Shown here in pieces: positions 9,091 to 18,334 of a DNA stretch of 55,639 nt. Where the stretch lies: NCBI GenBank assembly GCA_944325815.1, contig CALVBV010000002.1, positions 1-55,639 on the forward strand, read 5' to 3'. The stretch is from Candidatus Gastranaerophilales bacterium. Its GTDB lineage: Bacteria > Cyanobacteriota > Vampirovibrionia > Gastranaerophilales > Gastranaerophilaceae. Below the pieces are notes generated by a model. That model was given only the letters and a program-made list of their open reading frames with translations, was not told the DNA's origin and made no database searches. The translations under genes were made by a program, and so were the position numbers. Position 1 is the first letter of the stretch; each line of letters starts with the position of its first letter.

Positions 9091-9852
9091 ATGTCAACAG
9101 CATCACTTATTGAACTTTTAGAAGCAGGTGTTCATTTCGGACACCAGACACAACATTGGAACCCAAAAATGAAACCGTATATTTACGGTGCAAGAAACGG
9201 AATCTATATTCTGGATTTGAGAAAAACTTCAGAATTATTGGATAAAGCTTATGATGCAGTTAGAGAATACGCTTCAAAAGGCAGAAATGTTCTTTTTGTA
9301 GGTACCAAAAAACAAGCTGCAGAAGTAGTTGCAGAAGAAGCAAAACGTTCCGGCGCTTATTATATTAACAGAAGATGGCTCGGCGGTATGCTTACAAACT
9401 TTGAAACCATTAGAGGCAGAGTTAATAAATTAAGAGAGCTTGAAGATTTCATTTCTTCAGGTCACGCTGAAAAACTGCCGAAAAAAGAACAAGCTCAGCT
9501 TAACAGACAAATTGCAAAATTGAGCAAAACTTTAGGCGGAATTAAGGAAATGCGCGGTCTGCCGGATATTATATTTGTTGTTGACCAGGCAAAAGAAGAT
9601 ATTGCTATAGCTGAAGCAAATAAATTAAATATTCCTGTTATCTGCCTGGCTGATACAAATGCCAATCCGGACGGCATCAACTATATTATTCCGGGTAATG
9701 ATGATGCTATCCGTTCTATCAAATTGATTACTTCTAAATTGGCAGACGCTGTTTTGGAAGGTAAACAACTAAAAGAAAACAATGCTGTTAAAGGAAAAGC
9801 TGAATCTATTACAGCTGCTGATGCAGGTGTGGAAGAACCGGCTGCAGTATAA
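9091..9852 (+). CDS. rpsB: 30S ribosomal protein S2
   Basis: A 253-aa protein. S2 binds the 30S head and recruits S1. It begins with [20 protein letters not shown], the classical S2 signature, followed by [44 protein letters not shown] and [15 protein letters not shown]. The start is preceded by AAAGGAG. A 178-nt upstream region (8913-9090) contains a TATAAT box at 8961-8966 without a convincing -35 and leaves a leader of about 115 nt. S2 leaders are often autoregulatory in bacteria, but no defined motif was identified. rpsB-tsf is the usual operon. Confidence 0.97.
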   Translation: MSTASLIELLEAGVHFGHQTQHWNPKMKPYIYGARNGIYILDLRKTSELLDKAYDAVREYASKGRNVLFVGTKKQAAEVVAEEAKRSGAYYINRRWLGGMLTNFETIRGRVNKLRELEDFISSGHAEKLPKKEQAQLNRQIAKLSKTLGGIKEMRGLPDIIFVVDQAKEDIAIAEANKLNIPVICLADTNANPDGINYIIPGNDDAIRSIKLITSKLADAVLEGKQLKENNAVKGKAESITAADAGVEEPAAV

Positions 9853-9923
9853 TTTATGTTTAATAAAATCAGGTAAAGAGAGGGGAATTTTCCCCTCGTT
9901 TACCCCAAGAAGGAGAATTTGAA

Positions 9924-10787
9924 ATGAATATTACAGCTACTATGGTAAAAGAACTCCGTGATAAAACAGGCGCCGGCATGATGGATGCTAAGAAAGCTCT
10001 TGTTGAAGTTGACGGCGATATGGAAAAAGCAATGGAAGTTCTGCGTCAAAAAGGTATCGCTTCTGCTGATAAAAAAATGGGCAGAATCGCGGCAGAAGGA
10101 AGAATCGGCTCTTTTGTTTCTGAATCTAAAGGCGCTATGATTGAAGTTAACTGCGAAACAGACTTTGTTGCAAAAAATGCAGAGTTTATAGAATTAACTA
10201 ACGGACTTGCTCAATTAGTTGCAGAAGCTAATCCTGCCGATGTTGATGCTCTTCTTGCAACAACTTGTCCAAAATGCGGTAAATTAATCTCTGATGTTAT
10301 CAAGGAAAAAATTGCTTCTATCGGAGAAAAAATTACAGTAAGAAGATTTGTAAGATATGAAGGCAATGTAGCAACTTACGTTCACAACGGTAAAATCGGC
10401 GTTTTACTTCAAACAGACGCAAAAGATGAAGCACTTGCTAAAGATATCTGTCTGCATATTGCATCTTCTGCACCGGAATTTGTTTCAAGAAAAGACATCC
10501 CGGCTTCTGTTATTGAAGAAGAAACCAGAATTGAAATGGGCAAAGAAGATTTGGCTAATAAACCTGAACAAATCAGAGCTAAAATTGTTGAAGGAAGAGT
10601 TAATAAATTGATGGCTCACAAATGCTTAGTTGAACAGCCGTTTGTTAAAAATCCTGATCAGACTATTGAACAGCTTATTACAGGCAAATTCAATATTGTT
10701 AAGTTTGATAGATTTGTTCTTGGCGAAGGACTTGAAAAAAGAAACGATAACTTTGCGGATGAAGTTATGAGCCAGCTAAATAAATAG
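9924..10787 (+). CDS. tsf: Elongation factor Ts
   Basis: A 287-aa nucleotide-exchange factor for EF-Tu. The N-terminal UBA-like module reads VKELRDKTGAGMMDAKKAL, followed by the core EVNCETDFVAKN and the C-terminal EQPFVKNPDQTIEQ, all diagnostic. An AGAAGGAG-type site precedes the ATG. One oddity is a CPKC motif (Cys 115, Cys 118) in the loop of the first core subdomain. It is only one pair, so zinc binding would need another ligand. The gene lies 71 bp after rpsB and is followed by a strong terminator. Confidence 0.97.
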   Translation: MNITATMVKELRDKTGAGMMDAKKALVEVDGDMEKAMEVLRQKGIASADKKMGRIAAEGRIGSFVSESKGAMIEVNCETDFVAKNAEFIELTNGLAQLVAEANPADVDALLATTCPKCGKLISDVIKEKIASIGEKITVRRFVRYEGNVATYVHNGKIGVLLQTDAKDEALAKDICLHIASSAPEFVSRKDIPASVIEEETRIEMGKEDLANKPEQIRAKIVEGRVNKLMAHKCLVEQPFVKNPDQTIEQLITGKFNIVKFDRFVLGEGLEKRNDNFADEVMSQLNK

Positions 10788-10802
10788 GCGTATTATTAAA
10801 AT

Positions 10803-10842
10803 AAAAATAGCGGTTTTTCTAAAAGAAAACCGCTATTTTTTT
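10803..10842. terminator. Rho-independent terminator of rpsB-tsf (bidirectional)
   Basis: A long stem AAAATAGCGGTTTT / AAAACCGCTATTTT with a short loop and a T-run follows tsf. The stop codon of the convergent gene (TAG, 10835-10833) lies inside the 3' arm. The structure can therefore end transcription in both directions. Confidence 0.85.
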
Positions 10843-11729
10843 CTAGTATAAAAATCCTTCTCATATTTTTTTGAGCGATTTAGTATTCTAAAAGCTGTCG
10901 ATATATTTGGAGAATCAAAGGGAATTTTATCAAAATAAAAATGAATCAATTCCAAACGATTTTTTATACCATCAGAATTTTTGATAGGATTTTGCATCAT
11001 ATAAACTAACTCTTTGTGAAGTATTACAAGGGTTTTGATTAAGTTGCGATTATAATTTTGTTTCACAGAGTCATAATCAAAACTTTCTGCAGGACAAAAA
11101 TCACTCGCTATAGATTTAACGACAAAATTGGAACTTGTTTTGTCATATTTATTTAATATTATCTCCAATACATTAACAAAATCTAATTGTCTACTACTAT
11201 TCCAGTCTAAAACTTTAAACCTTTCAGGCAAAAATCTTAGTTTTTCACGAATAGCCAGAACCATATCTTTTAAAGACACCATCCTGCCTAAAATATGCCT
11301 ATAATCGACATCTTCTTTTAGAGGTTTTGTGCGATATAATTTTATGCTGTCATCAATAATCTTCTTATATGTTTCCGGTTGAATTTTCTCTTTTATAATT
11401 AAATTAGGTGATATTGATTTCAATAATGTCGAATAAATAATATTAACAGCGTTTATATGAAATTTTTTATTCCTTGCATTTGTCGGATAATGAAGCAAAT
11501 CCTGTATGTAATGTAAAACTTTTTGAACCTTTTCTTCATTTAACCTAGACTGCTCAAGCTTAAAAAACTTTCCCATACGATAAATATTTCCTGCCAAGTC
11601 ATAAGGTTTTGCCTTAAATCCATCAAAAATTTCACAGCATTTTTTATCAAAAAGTTCTAAGGCTCGGCTTTGTCCGACTTTATTCAAACTCGATTGTATA
11701 TTAACTGGTGATAATTTTTGTACTTGCAT
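10833..11729 (-). CDS. Hypothetical protein, lineage-type (MxVQ..PVNxQ N-terminus)
   Basis: A 298-aa mostly helical, basic protein with no recognised domain, no signal peptide and no membrane segment. The N-terminus MQVQKLSPVNIQSSLNK resembles that of the 478-aa protein ending at 49940 (MKVQFLPVNFQ). This points to a shared N-terminal module in this lineage whose role is unknown. It has no strong ribosome site. It lies between the tsf terminator and the virion module and is transcribed in the same direction as the phage genes. Composition looks chromosomal, so it is treated as outside the prophage, with uncertainty. Confidence 0.6.
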   Translation of the reverse strand: MQVQKLSPVNIQSSLNKVGQSRALELFDKKCCEIFDGFKAKPYDLAGNIYRMGKFFKLEQSRLNEEKVQKVLHYIQDLLHYPTNARNKKFHINAVNIIYSTLLKSISPNLIIKEKIQPETYKKIIDDSIKLYRTKPLKEDVDYRHILGRMVSLKDMVLAIREKLRFLPERFKVLDWNSSRQLDFVNVLEIILNKYDKTSSNFVVKSIASDFCPAESFDYDSVKQNYNRNLIKTLVILHKELVYMMQNPIKNSDGIKNRLELIHFYFDKIPFDSPNISTAFRILNRSKKYEKDFYTRKK

Positions 11730-11785
11730 ATTCTTTTATTCTAAAACATGAAAACAAAAATTTTGCCAGTACACATACTAAATAT

Positions 11786-13093
11786 TTAAGCTCTGAGTCG
11801 CCAATAGTATTCAACAAGATAACTTACTGCATCAAAAGGATGTTCTAAGAATTTAGCTTCACGATTTGATTTAATTTGCATATGAGTAGGTACATCAACA
11901 ATGCTTGTACCTTCCTTAAACGAAAGATTATAAATATTATACAAAATCCATTTGCACCTTCTGGGGTCTACAAATAGATGCCGCTCATTATTAGAATTTT
12001 TAACCCTTGCATTGAAGGCGGAGATTCTGCTTAAAATCGGCGGATTGTAATTTCTCAGGCGGAATTTTACATCTTTGTAACCGTAATTTTTTAAAGCATT
12101 TTTTATAATCGCATAATTAGTATACTCGCTTTGCGTGCTTCTGTTATCACCGGAGGCATCGCCGTTTATTATTATTTCGGATCTGTGTTTTGGATATCGT
12201 CTCAAAAATTCTTCAATACACTGCTGGGTTGTCGTTTTTTCAATTACGATTTCGTCAAAGAAATAGACATCTTCATCATCTTTATGAGCGAGCGCCCAGC
12301 ACATAGGGTCGACGTTAAAATCACAGGTCAAATGCAGAGGAAGGTTCGGATTATATTTAAGATTAAGTTTATTTTCTTCCGAAAACCCTTTAACGACAAG
12401 GCCTGACGAGTAGTCGCCAAATTCGCCAAGAACATTAATCCTGTAGTAATCCTCATCAAAGCTTTCCTGCATGGATTGTATAAAATGCGGGGGTAAATAT
12501 ATATTATTGGTAGTAGGTGCTATAATAAGACGGTAGTTTTCTTTAGCGTGTTCGACAAATCTCTGCCAAATCCACCCTTTATCCGGCTGCGGGTTTGTAT
12601 GCCCGAAAAGCCTGTAGCGAAAATCTACCCAGTCTTTCCCACGGTATGTATTTCTCAAACGCCCCAGAATCTGCTTGAAAGACGAATCTGAAATCTGTGA
12701 GGCTTCTTCAATTTCAGCCCAGTGTAAGTTTAGAGATTTAAATTTTTCCGGATCATCCAATGCCGTAAATAAAATTTCAGACCCGTTTGAGAATCGGATT
12801 ATCTTATCAACTTTATTATAAACATAGTCCTTATCTTCAACATATCCGAGATTATCAAGGTGCTCAAGATAAGTTACAAGAGTCGTTTTTCTGACAAGCT
12901 CATATTCTTTAGCCCCGACCATTCCGCGCGAGCCGGGATACTTCCTTGCAAGAAGTATCCCTAAAAGAGCCCCGCACCAGGTTTTGCCGCTTCCGTATCC
13001 GCCCTGGTATATTGCAACATCAAGAGAGTTGGAATGAGGTATCTCAATAAATTCACGTTGTTTATCCAATAATTTGTATTTAACCATCATCAT
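11786..13093 (-). CDS. Phage terminase large subunit
   Basis: A protein of about 435 aa. The packaging motor ATPase and headful nuclease motifs look intact. Walker A is GGYGSGKT (about residues 31-38), Walker B is LHWAEIEEAS, and a coupling-type motif FGHTNP follows. The RNase H-like nuclease shows acidic residues in TCDFNVDP, INGDASGD and HPFDAVSYL. The start is ambiguous: a GTG followed by three ATGs lies at 13096-13085, overlapping the DUF1353 gene end. It is the last gene of the leftward operon, unlike most phages where it precedes the portal. Intact catalytic residues argue against simple decay. Confidence 0.93.
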   Translation of the reverse strand: MMMVKYKLLDKQREFIEIPHSNSLDVAIYQGGYGSGKTWCGALLGILLARKYPGSRGMVGAKEYELVRKTTLVTYLEHLDNLGYVEDKDYVYNKVDKIIRFSNGSEILFTALDDPEKFKSLNLHWAEIEEASQISDSSFKQILGRLRNTYRGKDWVDFRYRLFGHTNPQPDKGWIWQRFVEHAKENYRLIIAPTTNNIYLPPHFIQSMQESFDEDYYRINVLGEFGDYSSGLVVKGFSEENKLNLKYNPNLPLHLTCDFNVDPMCWALAHKDDEDVYFFDEIVIEKTTTQQCIEEFLRRYPKHRSEIIINGDASGDNRSTQSEYTNYAIIKNALKNYGYKDVKFRLRNYNPPILSRISAFNARVKNSNNERHLFVDPRRCKWILYNIYNLSFKEGTSIVDVPTHMQIKSNREAKFLEHPFDAVSYLVEYYWRLRA

Positions 13094-13547
13094 CACCCCA
13101 GGAACAAAAACGCTGAAAAAAGTCTACAGAATGCTTCATTAAAAATCTTTTAAAAGCATTAACTCTGCCTGCTTCCAGCAAAGCATTGAAAACTTCCGTA
13201 GAAAAATGTCTGTCATTGTCTACATAAGAATGATTTTCACAAAGTACATCGTGAATAAGCGCAGGTATCAAAAACCTGTTATCCGTATTAGAGCCTATTA
13301 CACGCCAGAACACACGGGGAATCGTTGCGCCGTCATAACAATACCCTTTAGGAATTTCAAAATTATAGGTTTTATTATTTGAATAATCCGCTAATCGTAC
13401 TTTTAATGTTTTTTTGTTAATAAAAGGATATTTTTCTATTGACTTTTTTTCATCCAAACTCATCGATGGAATATAATACCTTACACAAACATGCGGGATA
13501 TCATCAAAGAAAATTCCTGCTTCTGAATTTGAATACCATTCTTTCAT
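13080..13547 (-). CDS. DUF1353 phage protein
   Basis: A 155-aa protein with KGYCYDGATIPRVFW, followed by DNRFLIPALIHDVLCE and a histidine-containing helix (NDRHFSTEVF). This matches DUF1353, a small phage/prophage family found among tail and lysis genes. Its conserved His/Asp pattern hints at metal binding, but no function is established. It overlaps the terminase start by about 14-17 bp and follows the 126-aa gene by 2 bp. Confidence 0.8.
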   Translation of the reverse strand: MKEWYSNSEAGIFFDDIPHVCVRYYIPSMSLDEKKSIEKYPFINKKTLKVRLADYSNNKTYNFEIPKGYCYDGATIPRVFWRVIGSNTDNRFLIPALIHDVLCENHSYVDNDRHFSTEVFNALLEAGRVNAFKRFLMKHSVDFFQRFCSWGDDDG

Positions 13548-13549
13548 TC

Positions 13550-13921
13550 TTAACCTCCGATAACCTTGCGCGGATAGACTATAATATTGTTCAAATCTCC
13601 GTAATTTCCTTCGGAGACGAATAAAGTATCTTCTGATTCAGATTCCGTATCACAGGCCTTGATTCCGTAGGTATAAACTTCATAAGGTTTGCCTGCCGGC
13701 ACAGTTAATAAATCTGTATAATCCGGTGTCAAAAAGAAACTTACACTTCCGGTTTTATTTGCAGACACATATAATTCCTCTCCGACAAGATTTCTTCTTT
13801 TATCTTGTATTGCAAAATAGACAACATAATTTTTTGTTTCATCAAGCCCGGAGATAGAGATTTCTCCGCTGTCTCCCTGATAAAGCGTGATTGTACCGTT
13901 TTCATCTATATTTAATGACAT
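13550..13921 (-). CDS. Phage hypothetical protein, beta-rich (tail/receptor-binding accessory?)
   Basis: A protein of about 123 aa. The ATG at 13921 is preferred over an in-frame TTG at 13930; both have AAAGG upstream. It begins SLNIDENGTITLYQGDSGEI and contains ISGLDETKNYVVYFAIQD. This style is seen in small beta-sandwich proteins near phage fibres (BppU-like N-termini). No firm family assignment is possible. It lies between fibre gene 13937 and the DUF1353 gene in a tightly packed operon. Confidence 0.65.
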   Translation of the reverse strand: MSLNIDENGTITLYQGDSGEISISGLDETKNYVVYFAIQDKRRNLVGEELYVSANKTGSVSFFLTPDYTDLLTVPAGKPYEVYTYGIKACDTESESEDTLFVSEGNYGDLNNIIVYPRKVIGG

Positions 13922-13936
13922 TTTTACCAACCTTTC

Positions 13937-14665
13937 TTAATTTGTATTACCGCAGGCATACCACCGGAAGGTAGTAATACCGTACCCGGGATTTATAATA
14001 TTGCAGTATGTCGGAGAATGCGAGACAACGCTGAGAAGATTTGTAATCCAGGAAACATTTGTTGAGGCTGTGCTTCCGGAAAGATTAATTAATTGTTTGC
14101 CGACAAAATAATTACTGTCAGCAAAAGACTTCAAAAATGTTACAACTCCGCCTCCGGTCTGTCCTCCCTGCTCACACCACCCGTCTGACCAAACTCTGTA
14201 CCAGGAGGTTCCGTTTATATAGGATTCAATAATATAAGGCCTTGTACAGTTTGATAAATCAGTATTTGCTTTCAAAGCAAGGTCTGCATCTATTCTCGTA
14301 ATATCATCACTACAGTCTGCCAAATTCAGAATAACCGTTTCTCCTGCCTCTGTAAGGTTTGATAAATCCGCATTTGCTTTGTTTGCAGAAGTAAGCTCTG
14401 CTGCCTTTTGGGTTGCAATCTGTGCCTGCGCTGCCGCGATACCGGCCTGTTCTTCCGCCTCTTCAAGAGCCTCGCTTACGGCCGTTTCTACGTCGCTTTT
14501 AGCTTTTAACGCGTAATACTTTGCAGAATAGTCCTCATTTTCAACCAAATAATTGCTTACAGCCCATTGTTTTGATAAATATGAGTAATATTCAGAAGAA
14601 TCTTTTGAGACTTTTATAACAGGCTCATTTGCTGTCTGGTGAACCGTTATGACTTTTTTTGCCAT
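13937..14665 (-). CDS. Tail fibre protein with gp53-like C-terminus
   Basis: A 242-aa protein. The N-terminus includes a long alanine- and glutamate-rich coiled-coil segment (about residues 50-95). The C-terminus carries YINGTSWYRVWSDGWCEQGG, followed by a Gly-rich beta region. That pattern (N-G-x-S-W-Y-R-x-W-x-D-G-W-x-x-Q-G-G) is typical of the gp53-like C-terminal domain of phage tail fibres, which binds receptors. It shares this domain type with the fibre at 15181. It lies 2 bp from its upstream neighbour. Confidence 0.8.
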   Translation of the reverse strand: MAKKVITVHQTANEPVIKVSKDSSEYYSYLSKQWAVSNYLVENEDYSAKYYALKAKSDVETAVSEALEEAEEQAGIAAAQAQIATQKAAELTSANKANADLSNLTEAGETVILNLADCSDDITRIDADLALKANTDLSNCTRPYIIESYINGTSWYRVWSDGWCEQGGQTGGGVVTFLKSFADSNYFVGKQLINLSGSTASTNVSWITNLLSVVSHSPTYCNIINPGYGITTFRWYACGNTN

Positions 14666-14667
14666 AG

Positions 14668-15162
14668 CTAACCTCCATAAAAATCATTAACAAGCTGTGA
14701 TAAGCATTCCTGAATAAATTCCGTTGTCGCACTCTTATATGACTGTAATGAAATCATATACTCATCTGTAATTTCCTGAGTAAAATCAGGGGTTGCATAA
14801 GTAATGATTTTTATATCCTGTCCTGTGTCTACTCCTACTTTTATTTGTAAAAGCAAGTCTGACAAAAAATCTTTTATAGTGCCGTCTTTCATGTTCACTT
14901 TTCTTCTAATCCATCCGAGAGATGTACTGAAAAAGTTCTGCTCAAAATTCTCCTGACGGCTTTCAGCAATTTCTTCTTCATAATTTTCATTAACAACCGG
15001 AACACTCTTACCATTTTCATCTACCCCCATAATTTCATTATCCAAAAGTGCAAACAAAGCATCTTCCGTTTCTTCAATTCTTAAACCGCCCTGATGGTTA
15101 TATTCAACTATAAAATCAGCTCTTTGAGCGTCTGTGTATGGTTTGTTTAATCTGTATGACAT
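14668..15162 (-). CDS. Phage hypothetical protein between two fibre genes
   Basis: A 164-aa acidic protein beginning SYRLNKPYTDAQRADFIVEY and continuing with IEETEDALFALLDNE. It has no membrane segment and no recognised catalytic motif. Position between two fibre genes suggests a fibre linker or assembly chaperone, which is inference from neighbourhood. It is transcribed with its neighbours at spacings of 2 and 18 bp. Confidence 0.65.
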   Translation of the reverse strand: MSYRLNKPYTDAQRADFIVEYNHQGGLRIEETEDALFALLDNEIMGVDENGKSVPVVNENYEEEIAESRQENFEQNFFSTSLGWIRRKVNMKDGTIKDFLSDLLLQIKVGVDTGQDIKIITYATPDFTQEITDEYMISLQSYKSATTEFIQECLSQLVNDFYGG

Positions 15163-15180
15163 AATTTTTAATCCTTTCTT

Positions 15181-15732
15181 TTATTTTCCAAAAGCAACCC
15201 AGCTTACACCGGAACCCCAGGCTCTGTGCATATACACAAAAGAGCCTGTACTCCAGGATGACACACCCTGGTTAGAATCAGCGCCGCCGCCTGCCCCGAC
15301 TAAAATTGCCGTCACATTACAAATTGCTGTAAATGCTTTTACAAAATTAATCGTTCTTGTCTGATATTGAGAGCTGCCATAATTTGAATGACCGCCCTGC
15401 ACCATCCACAGACGGGTTGTTTTGTCTTTATCCGAAAAATACTCTCTGCACCAGGAAGCGCCATTTATATAAGTTGTTACATAAAGTCCGCTTTCTTCAA
15501 CCATTGAGCCTATTTCACCGAGCGTTGTATTTATTTCTTCAACTGATTCATCCACACTGTCACCAAGCCCGGATAATGCTGTATTTATACTTACTATATT
15601 TGAATTTATACTGGCAAGCCCTGAGATTTGGCTTTGCGAAAGCTCTGATATCCGATTATCCAGATATTCAAAATTATTATTCATTACCTCGGAAGAGGCC
15701 AGAGAGCCGTATTCAATTTCTGTTAAAGCCAT
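15181..15732 (-). CDS. Tail fibre protein with gp53-like C-terminus (second copy)
   Basis: A 183-aa protein. The N-terminus (about residues 20-85) is a serine/isoleucine-rich heptad region like a trimeric fibre shaft. The C-terminus has YINGASWCREYFSDKDKTTR and a Gly/Trp-rich end (VGAGGGAD, WGSGVSWVAFGK), the gp53-like fibre domain. It is shorter than the fibre at 13937 and shares the YINGxSWxR core, so the two may present different tips. Its start overlaps the preceding coiled-coil gene by 20 bp. Confidence 0.78.
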   Translation of the reverse strand: MALTEIEYGSLASSEVMNNNFEYLDNRISELSQSQISGLASINSNIVSINTALSGLGDSVDESVEEINTTLGEIGSMVEESGLYVTTYINGASWCREYFSDKDKTTRLWMVQGGHSNYGSSQYQTRTINFVKAFTAICNVTAILVGAGGGADSNQGVSSWSTGSFVYMHRAWGSGVSWVAFGK

Positions 15733-15973
15733 CTATACTCCTTTCGTTTATTAATGTATCGTATATTTTATCAATCTTTTTATTTATATCTGCAAGCTGG
15801 TCTTTCACATTTTCAAACTCTGACTTGGTAATATATACGTGAGAAACTTCCGCCAGAATTTCCCGATGTGTCTGCTCTAATCTTTCAGGCGTAACAAAGA
15901 GGTTATATTGAAAAATTATTGATATGCACACAATTGCAACAGGCGCATATCTGTATAAAAAATCTTTACTCAT
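15713..15973 (-). CDS. Small membrane-anchored coiled-coil phage protein (holin/spanin-like?)
   Basis: An 86-aa protein with one membrane span (about residues 10-27, PVAIVCISIIFQYNLFV) followed by a charged coiled coil (FENVKDQLADINKKIDKIYD). This architecture fits a type III holin, spanin component or tail-associated membrane protein, but none can be proven. No separate soluble endolysin gene is adjacent. It lies between the fibre gene and the ejection-type gene. Confidence 0.6.
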   Translation of the reverse strand: MSKDFLYRYAPVAIVCISIIFQYNLFVTPERLEQTHREILAEVSHVYITKSEFENVKDQLADINKKIDKIYDTLINERSIDGFNRN

Positions 15974-15981
15974 AGCACCTC

Positions 15982-16608
15982 TTATTTCTTTGCAAAAATT
16001 TGTATTGCCTTTGTAATTACATCAAGTAGCGAGTTTGCAGAAGATGTTCCGCTTGAAATATTGCCTAATGCTGAAGAGCCAGAAGATGTTGTAGTAGTTG
16101 CGTTGCCTGCACTTGTTTGAAGCGATTGATTCTGTGTATCGGAAATTACATTATACCCCTGCATATAAGCGCTCAAAAGATTATTCATCATTGCCGCAGT
16201 ATTTTCCTGAGACGCTGCTATAAGCTCATTTACATAAGATGATAATGAATCTGTTGTGGAGTCAGAAAGGTTTTTGTACAAATCCGTTGCCTGAGATGAA
16301 CGTATCATATTCCTGTTTGAAAGCGGATTTATTATATTATTCTCCAAACTTTTGTAGGCTTCACTATTCAGCGCGGATGTGTAAGCATTCAGCTTCGCCT
16401 GATTCGTTGCAGAATTTATATTCGGATTCATATACTCATCCAGAAGAGAACTTATATTATTATTCACGTAGTTATAAATCGTATCAAGCGCAGTCCCTTC
16501 CTTAAGCGCGGATGTTGTTCCGGAATTGTTTGTAGTCGCAGTAGCATAAGGGTTTGAAGTAGTCGTATTTCCGTATACTTTGCTTGTTGTTTGAGATTGT
16601 TTTCCCAT
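15982..16608 (-). CDS. Ser/Thr/Asn/Ala-rich virion protein (candidate ejection protein)
   Basis: A 208-aa low-complexity protein rich in Ser, Thr, Asn and Ala (for example NATTTTSSGSSALGNISSG) with a central helical region. It has no cysteine and no signal peptide. It lies immediately downstream of the gp10-like gene, where P22-like phages carry tail needle or DNA-ejection proteins. An internal ejection role is inferred from composition and position only. A GAAAGGAA ribosome site lies upstream. Confidence 0.55.
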   Translation of the reverse strand: MGKQSQTTSKVYGNTTTSNPYATATTNNSGTTSALKEGTALDTIYNYVNNNISSLLDEYMNPNINSATNQAKLNAYTSALNSEAYKSLENNIINPLSNRNMIRSSQATDLYKNLSDSTTDSLSSYVNELIAASQENTAAMMNNLLSAYMQGYNVISDTQNQSLQTSAGNATTTTSSGSSALGNISSGTSSANSLLDVITKAIQIFAKK

Positions 16609-16631
16609 TTTTGATTTCCTTTCTTTTTTAT

Positions 16632-18176
16632 CTACATTGCTTTGGTCTTAATTTTCCCAAATTCAATATTTTTTATGCAAAAATCATCCCCCTCATTTTT
16701 TGTCAAAAATGTTATCTGGAGAGTTTTGAAAAAAGACGACGGGAGTTTTTTTATTGCGTTTATATCCTTTAGGGCAAAATATGAAGAATCCCAGTGACCA
16801 ATATCAAAATAGAGTGAATTTTTTAAAGATTTTGCTTTTATATATCGTGTTTTTGAGGTCCGGGAATTATAATTTCTGGTGTATTCTACATAAAAACTGT
16901 TGTTATAATACATATCCAGAGAAATTTTTGGCGGATACGAAAGAATCTTAACGGAGTTTTCATACCCTAAATTAAGCGGAGTGCATTTGTAATACGCTTC
17001 AATAAATTGACCGTCAAAGCTGTCAGAAGAATATTCCTCATAAATCTTTTTACCTGCAGAATACAAAACTCCGCCAATTGCTGCAAAACAATTAATTTTC
17101 TGGCATTTTCGCTTTACCCAGGTCTCCTGAATATAATCATAAATCAGTATTGTTGAATAACTCTCATCGTCGTCCGGAAATAAAAACCAAACCTCGTTTC
17201 TATCGGCTGTTACAACGGAAAGTGTTCTGAGAGAATCAATCTTTGAAAACGGAATGCTGAATAATTCCTCCTGAATATCAAGAGCAATATTTTCTCCAAG
17301 CGTCTTGTTTCCGTTAACAACCTGCTTGAAACAAAATACCCCTTTTTTAGTATCATCATAAAAATACAGTTCCGTACCGTGAAAAACAAGCGCATTATAA
17401 GAAGCGCACCCGCCAGGTGAATCAAGCGTTTTATAAAAAGATTTGTTATCCTCATCCAGCGCAATCAGGCTGGAAGAATTTTTATGAAAAACAGCAAGAG
17501 TACCCAAATACGGATAAATCGCAGTTATATCCTTGACAAACTCTATGTATCCGGCAGAAGTTGAAATCTCCGCATCAGAAGTCGAAAAGTCATAAATATC
17601 TTCCTGCACTGAATACCACAAGACCTCTTCATTAAATACCCAGAGCCGGCCTGCAAAGACAACAAGCCCCATCCCCTTAACTTCCCGCTCATCAGCATCC
17701 TTAGGGCTCATCATCACAACTTCATCAAGCTCGGCCTCTTCATTATAATGTCCGATTTCTATAGATAAAAGCTCTTCCGAGTTTGAAAACACCCACAAAT
17801 CCGACCACCCCTGTGCAACATCCGTTGCACAGGATTTTCCGGTCACACTCAAACCCGTGACCTTTGAGGTCAATGTCTTTGCCCCGGGAGAAAACAAATA
17901 TATCTTCCCCTCACTTGAGCTTTCCGTGTGCACAAAAAAGTAAGTCTCGCCCTTCTGGACACTTTCGAATATATTAATAACATTTTCACCTTCCGGAATA
18001 GAAGAACATACAGCAACATTTCCCTTTGCAGTACGTATGCCGACACCTGAATTTATCTCTGTTGAAAACAATTCAACATTCTGTATGTCAGATGCGGTTA
18101 TTACTGATTTTGAAAATACTGACTCACTTCTGTTTATTCCGGAAAACTTATTGCATATCAAAGATGTTCTTTGCAT
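16632..18176 (-). CDS. P22 gp10-like packaged-DNA stabilisation / tail accessory protein
   Basis: A 514-aa beta-rich protein. It starts with TSLICNKFSGINRSESVFSK and contains repeated blade-like strands such as GMGLVVFAGRLWVFNEEVLWYS and ATDRNEVWFLFPDD-type segments, ending in a beta domain. This matches phage tail accessory factors of the gp10 type that close the portal after packaging (family knowledge). The protein starts a downstream operon segment after the 18.2-19.9 kb island. The upstream spacer contains an AAAGGAA-type site. Confidence 0.7.
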   Translation of the reverse strand: MQRTSLICNKFSGINRSESVFSKSVITASDIQNVELFSTEINSGVGIRTAKGNVAVCSSIPEGENVINIFESVQKGETYFFVHTESSSEGKIYLFSPGAKTLTSKVTGLSVTGKSCATDVAQGWSDLWVFSNSEELLSIEIGHYNEEAELDEVVMMSPKDADEREVKGMGLVVFAGRLWVFNEEVLWYSVQEDIYDFSTSDAEISTSAGYIEFVKDITAIYPYLGTLAVFHKNSSSLIALDEDNKSFYKTLDSPGGCASYNALVFHGTELYFYDDTKKGVFCFKQVVNGNKTLGENIALDIQEELFSIPFSKIDSLRTLSVVTADRNEVWFLFPDDDESYSTILIYDYIQETWVKRKCQKINCFAAIGGVLYSAGKKIYEEYSSDSFDGQFIEAYYKCTPLNLGYENSVKILSYPPKISLDMYYNNSFYVEYTRNYNSRTSKTRYIKAKSLKNSLYFDIGHWDSSYFALKDINAIKKLPSSFFKTLQITFLTKNEGDDFCIKNIEFGKIKTKAM

Positions 18177-18334
18177 AAATCAATTTCCTTTCCGTAAAAA
18201 AGTTAAGTTATGTAAAATTTTTCGTTTTTTTAGAAAATTTTGTAATATTTCTTAATAATTCGCCTCAAAAAAGGCAATTTTTTAAAAGTTAAATACTTTA
18301 TATATACATAAGAGATAATTAAGGAGAGCAAAAG

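Noticed and set aside
9924-10787. Zinc finger in EF-Ts
   Set aside because: Only one CxxC pair is present, so a complete site cannot be claimed.
13937-15732. Diversity-generating retroelement acting on the fibres
   Set aside because: No reverse transcriptase and no template-like near-copy of the fibre ends is visible in the window.
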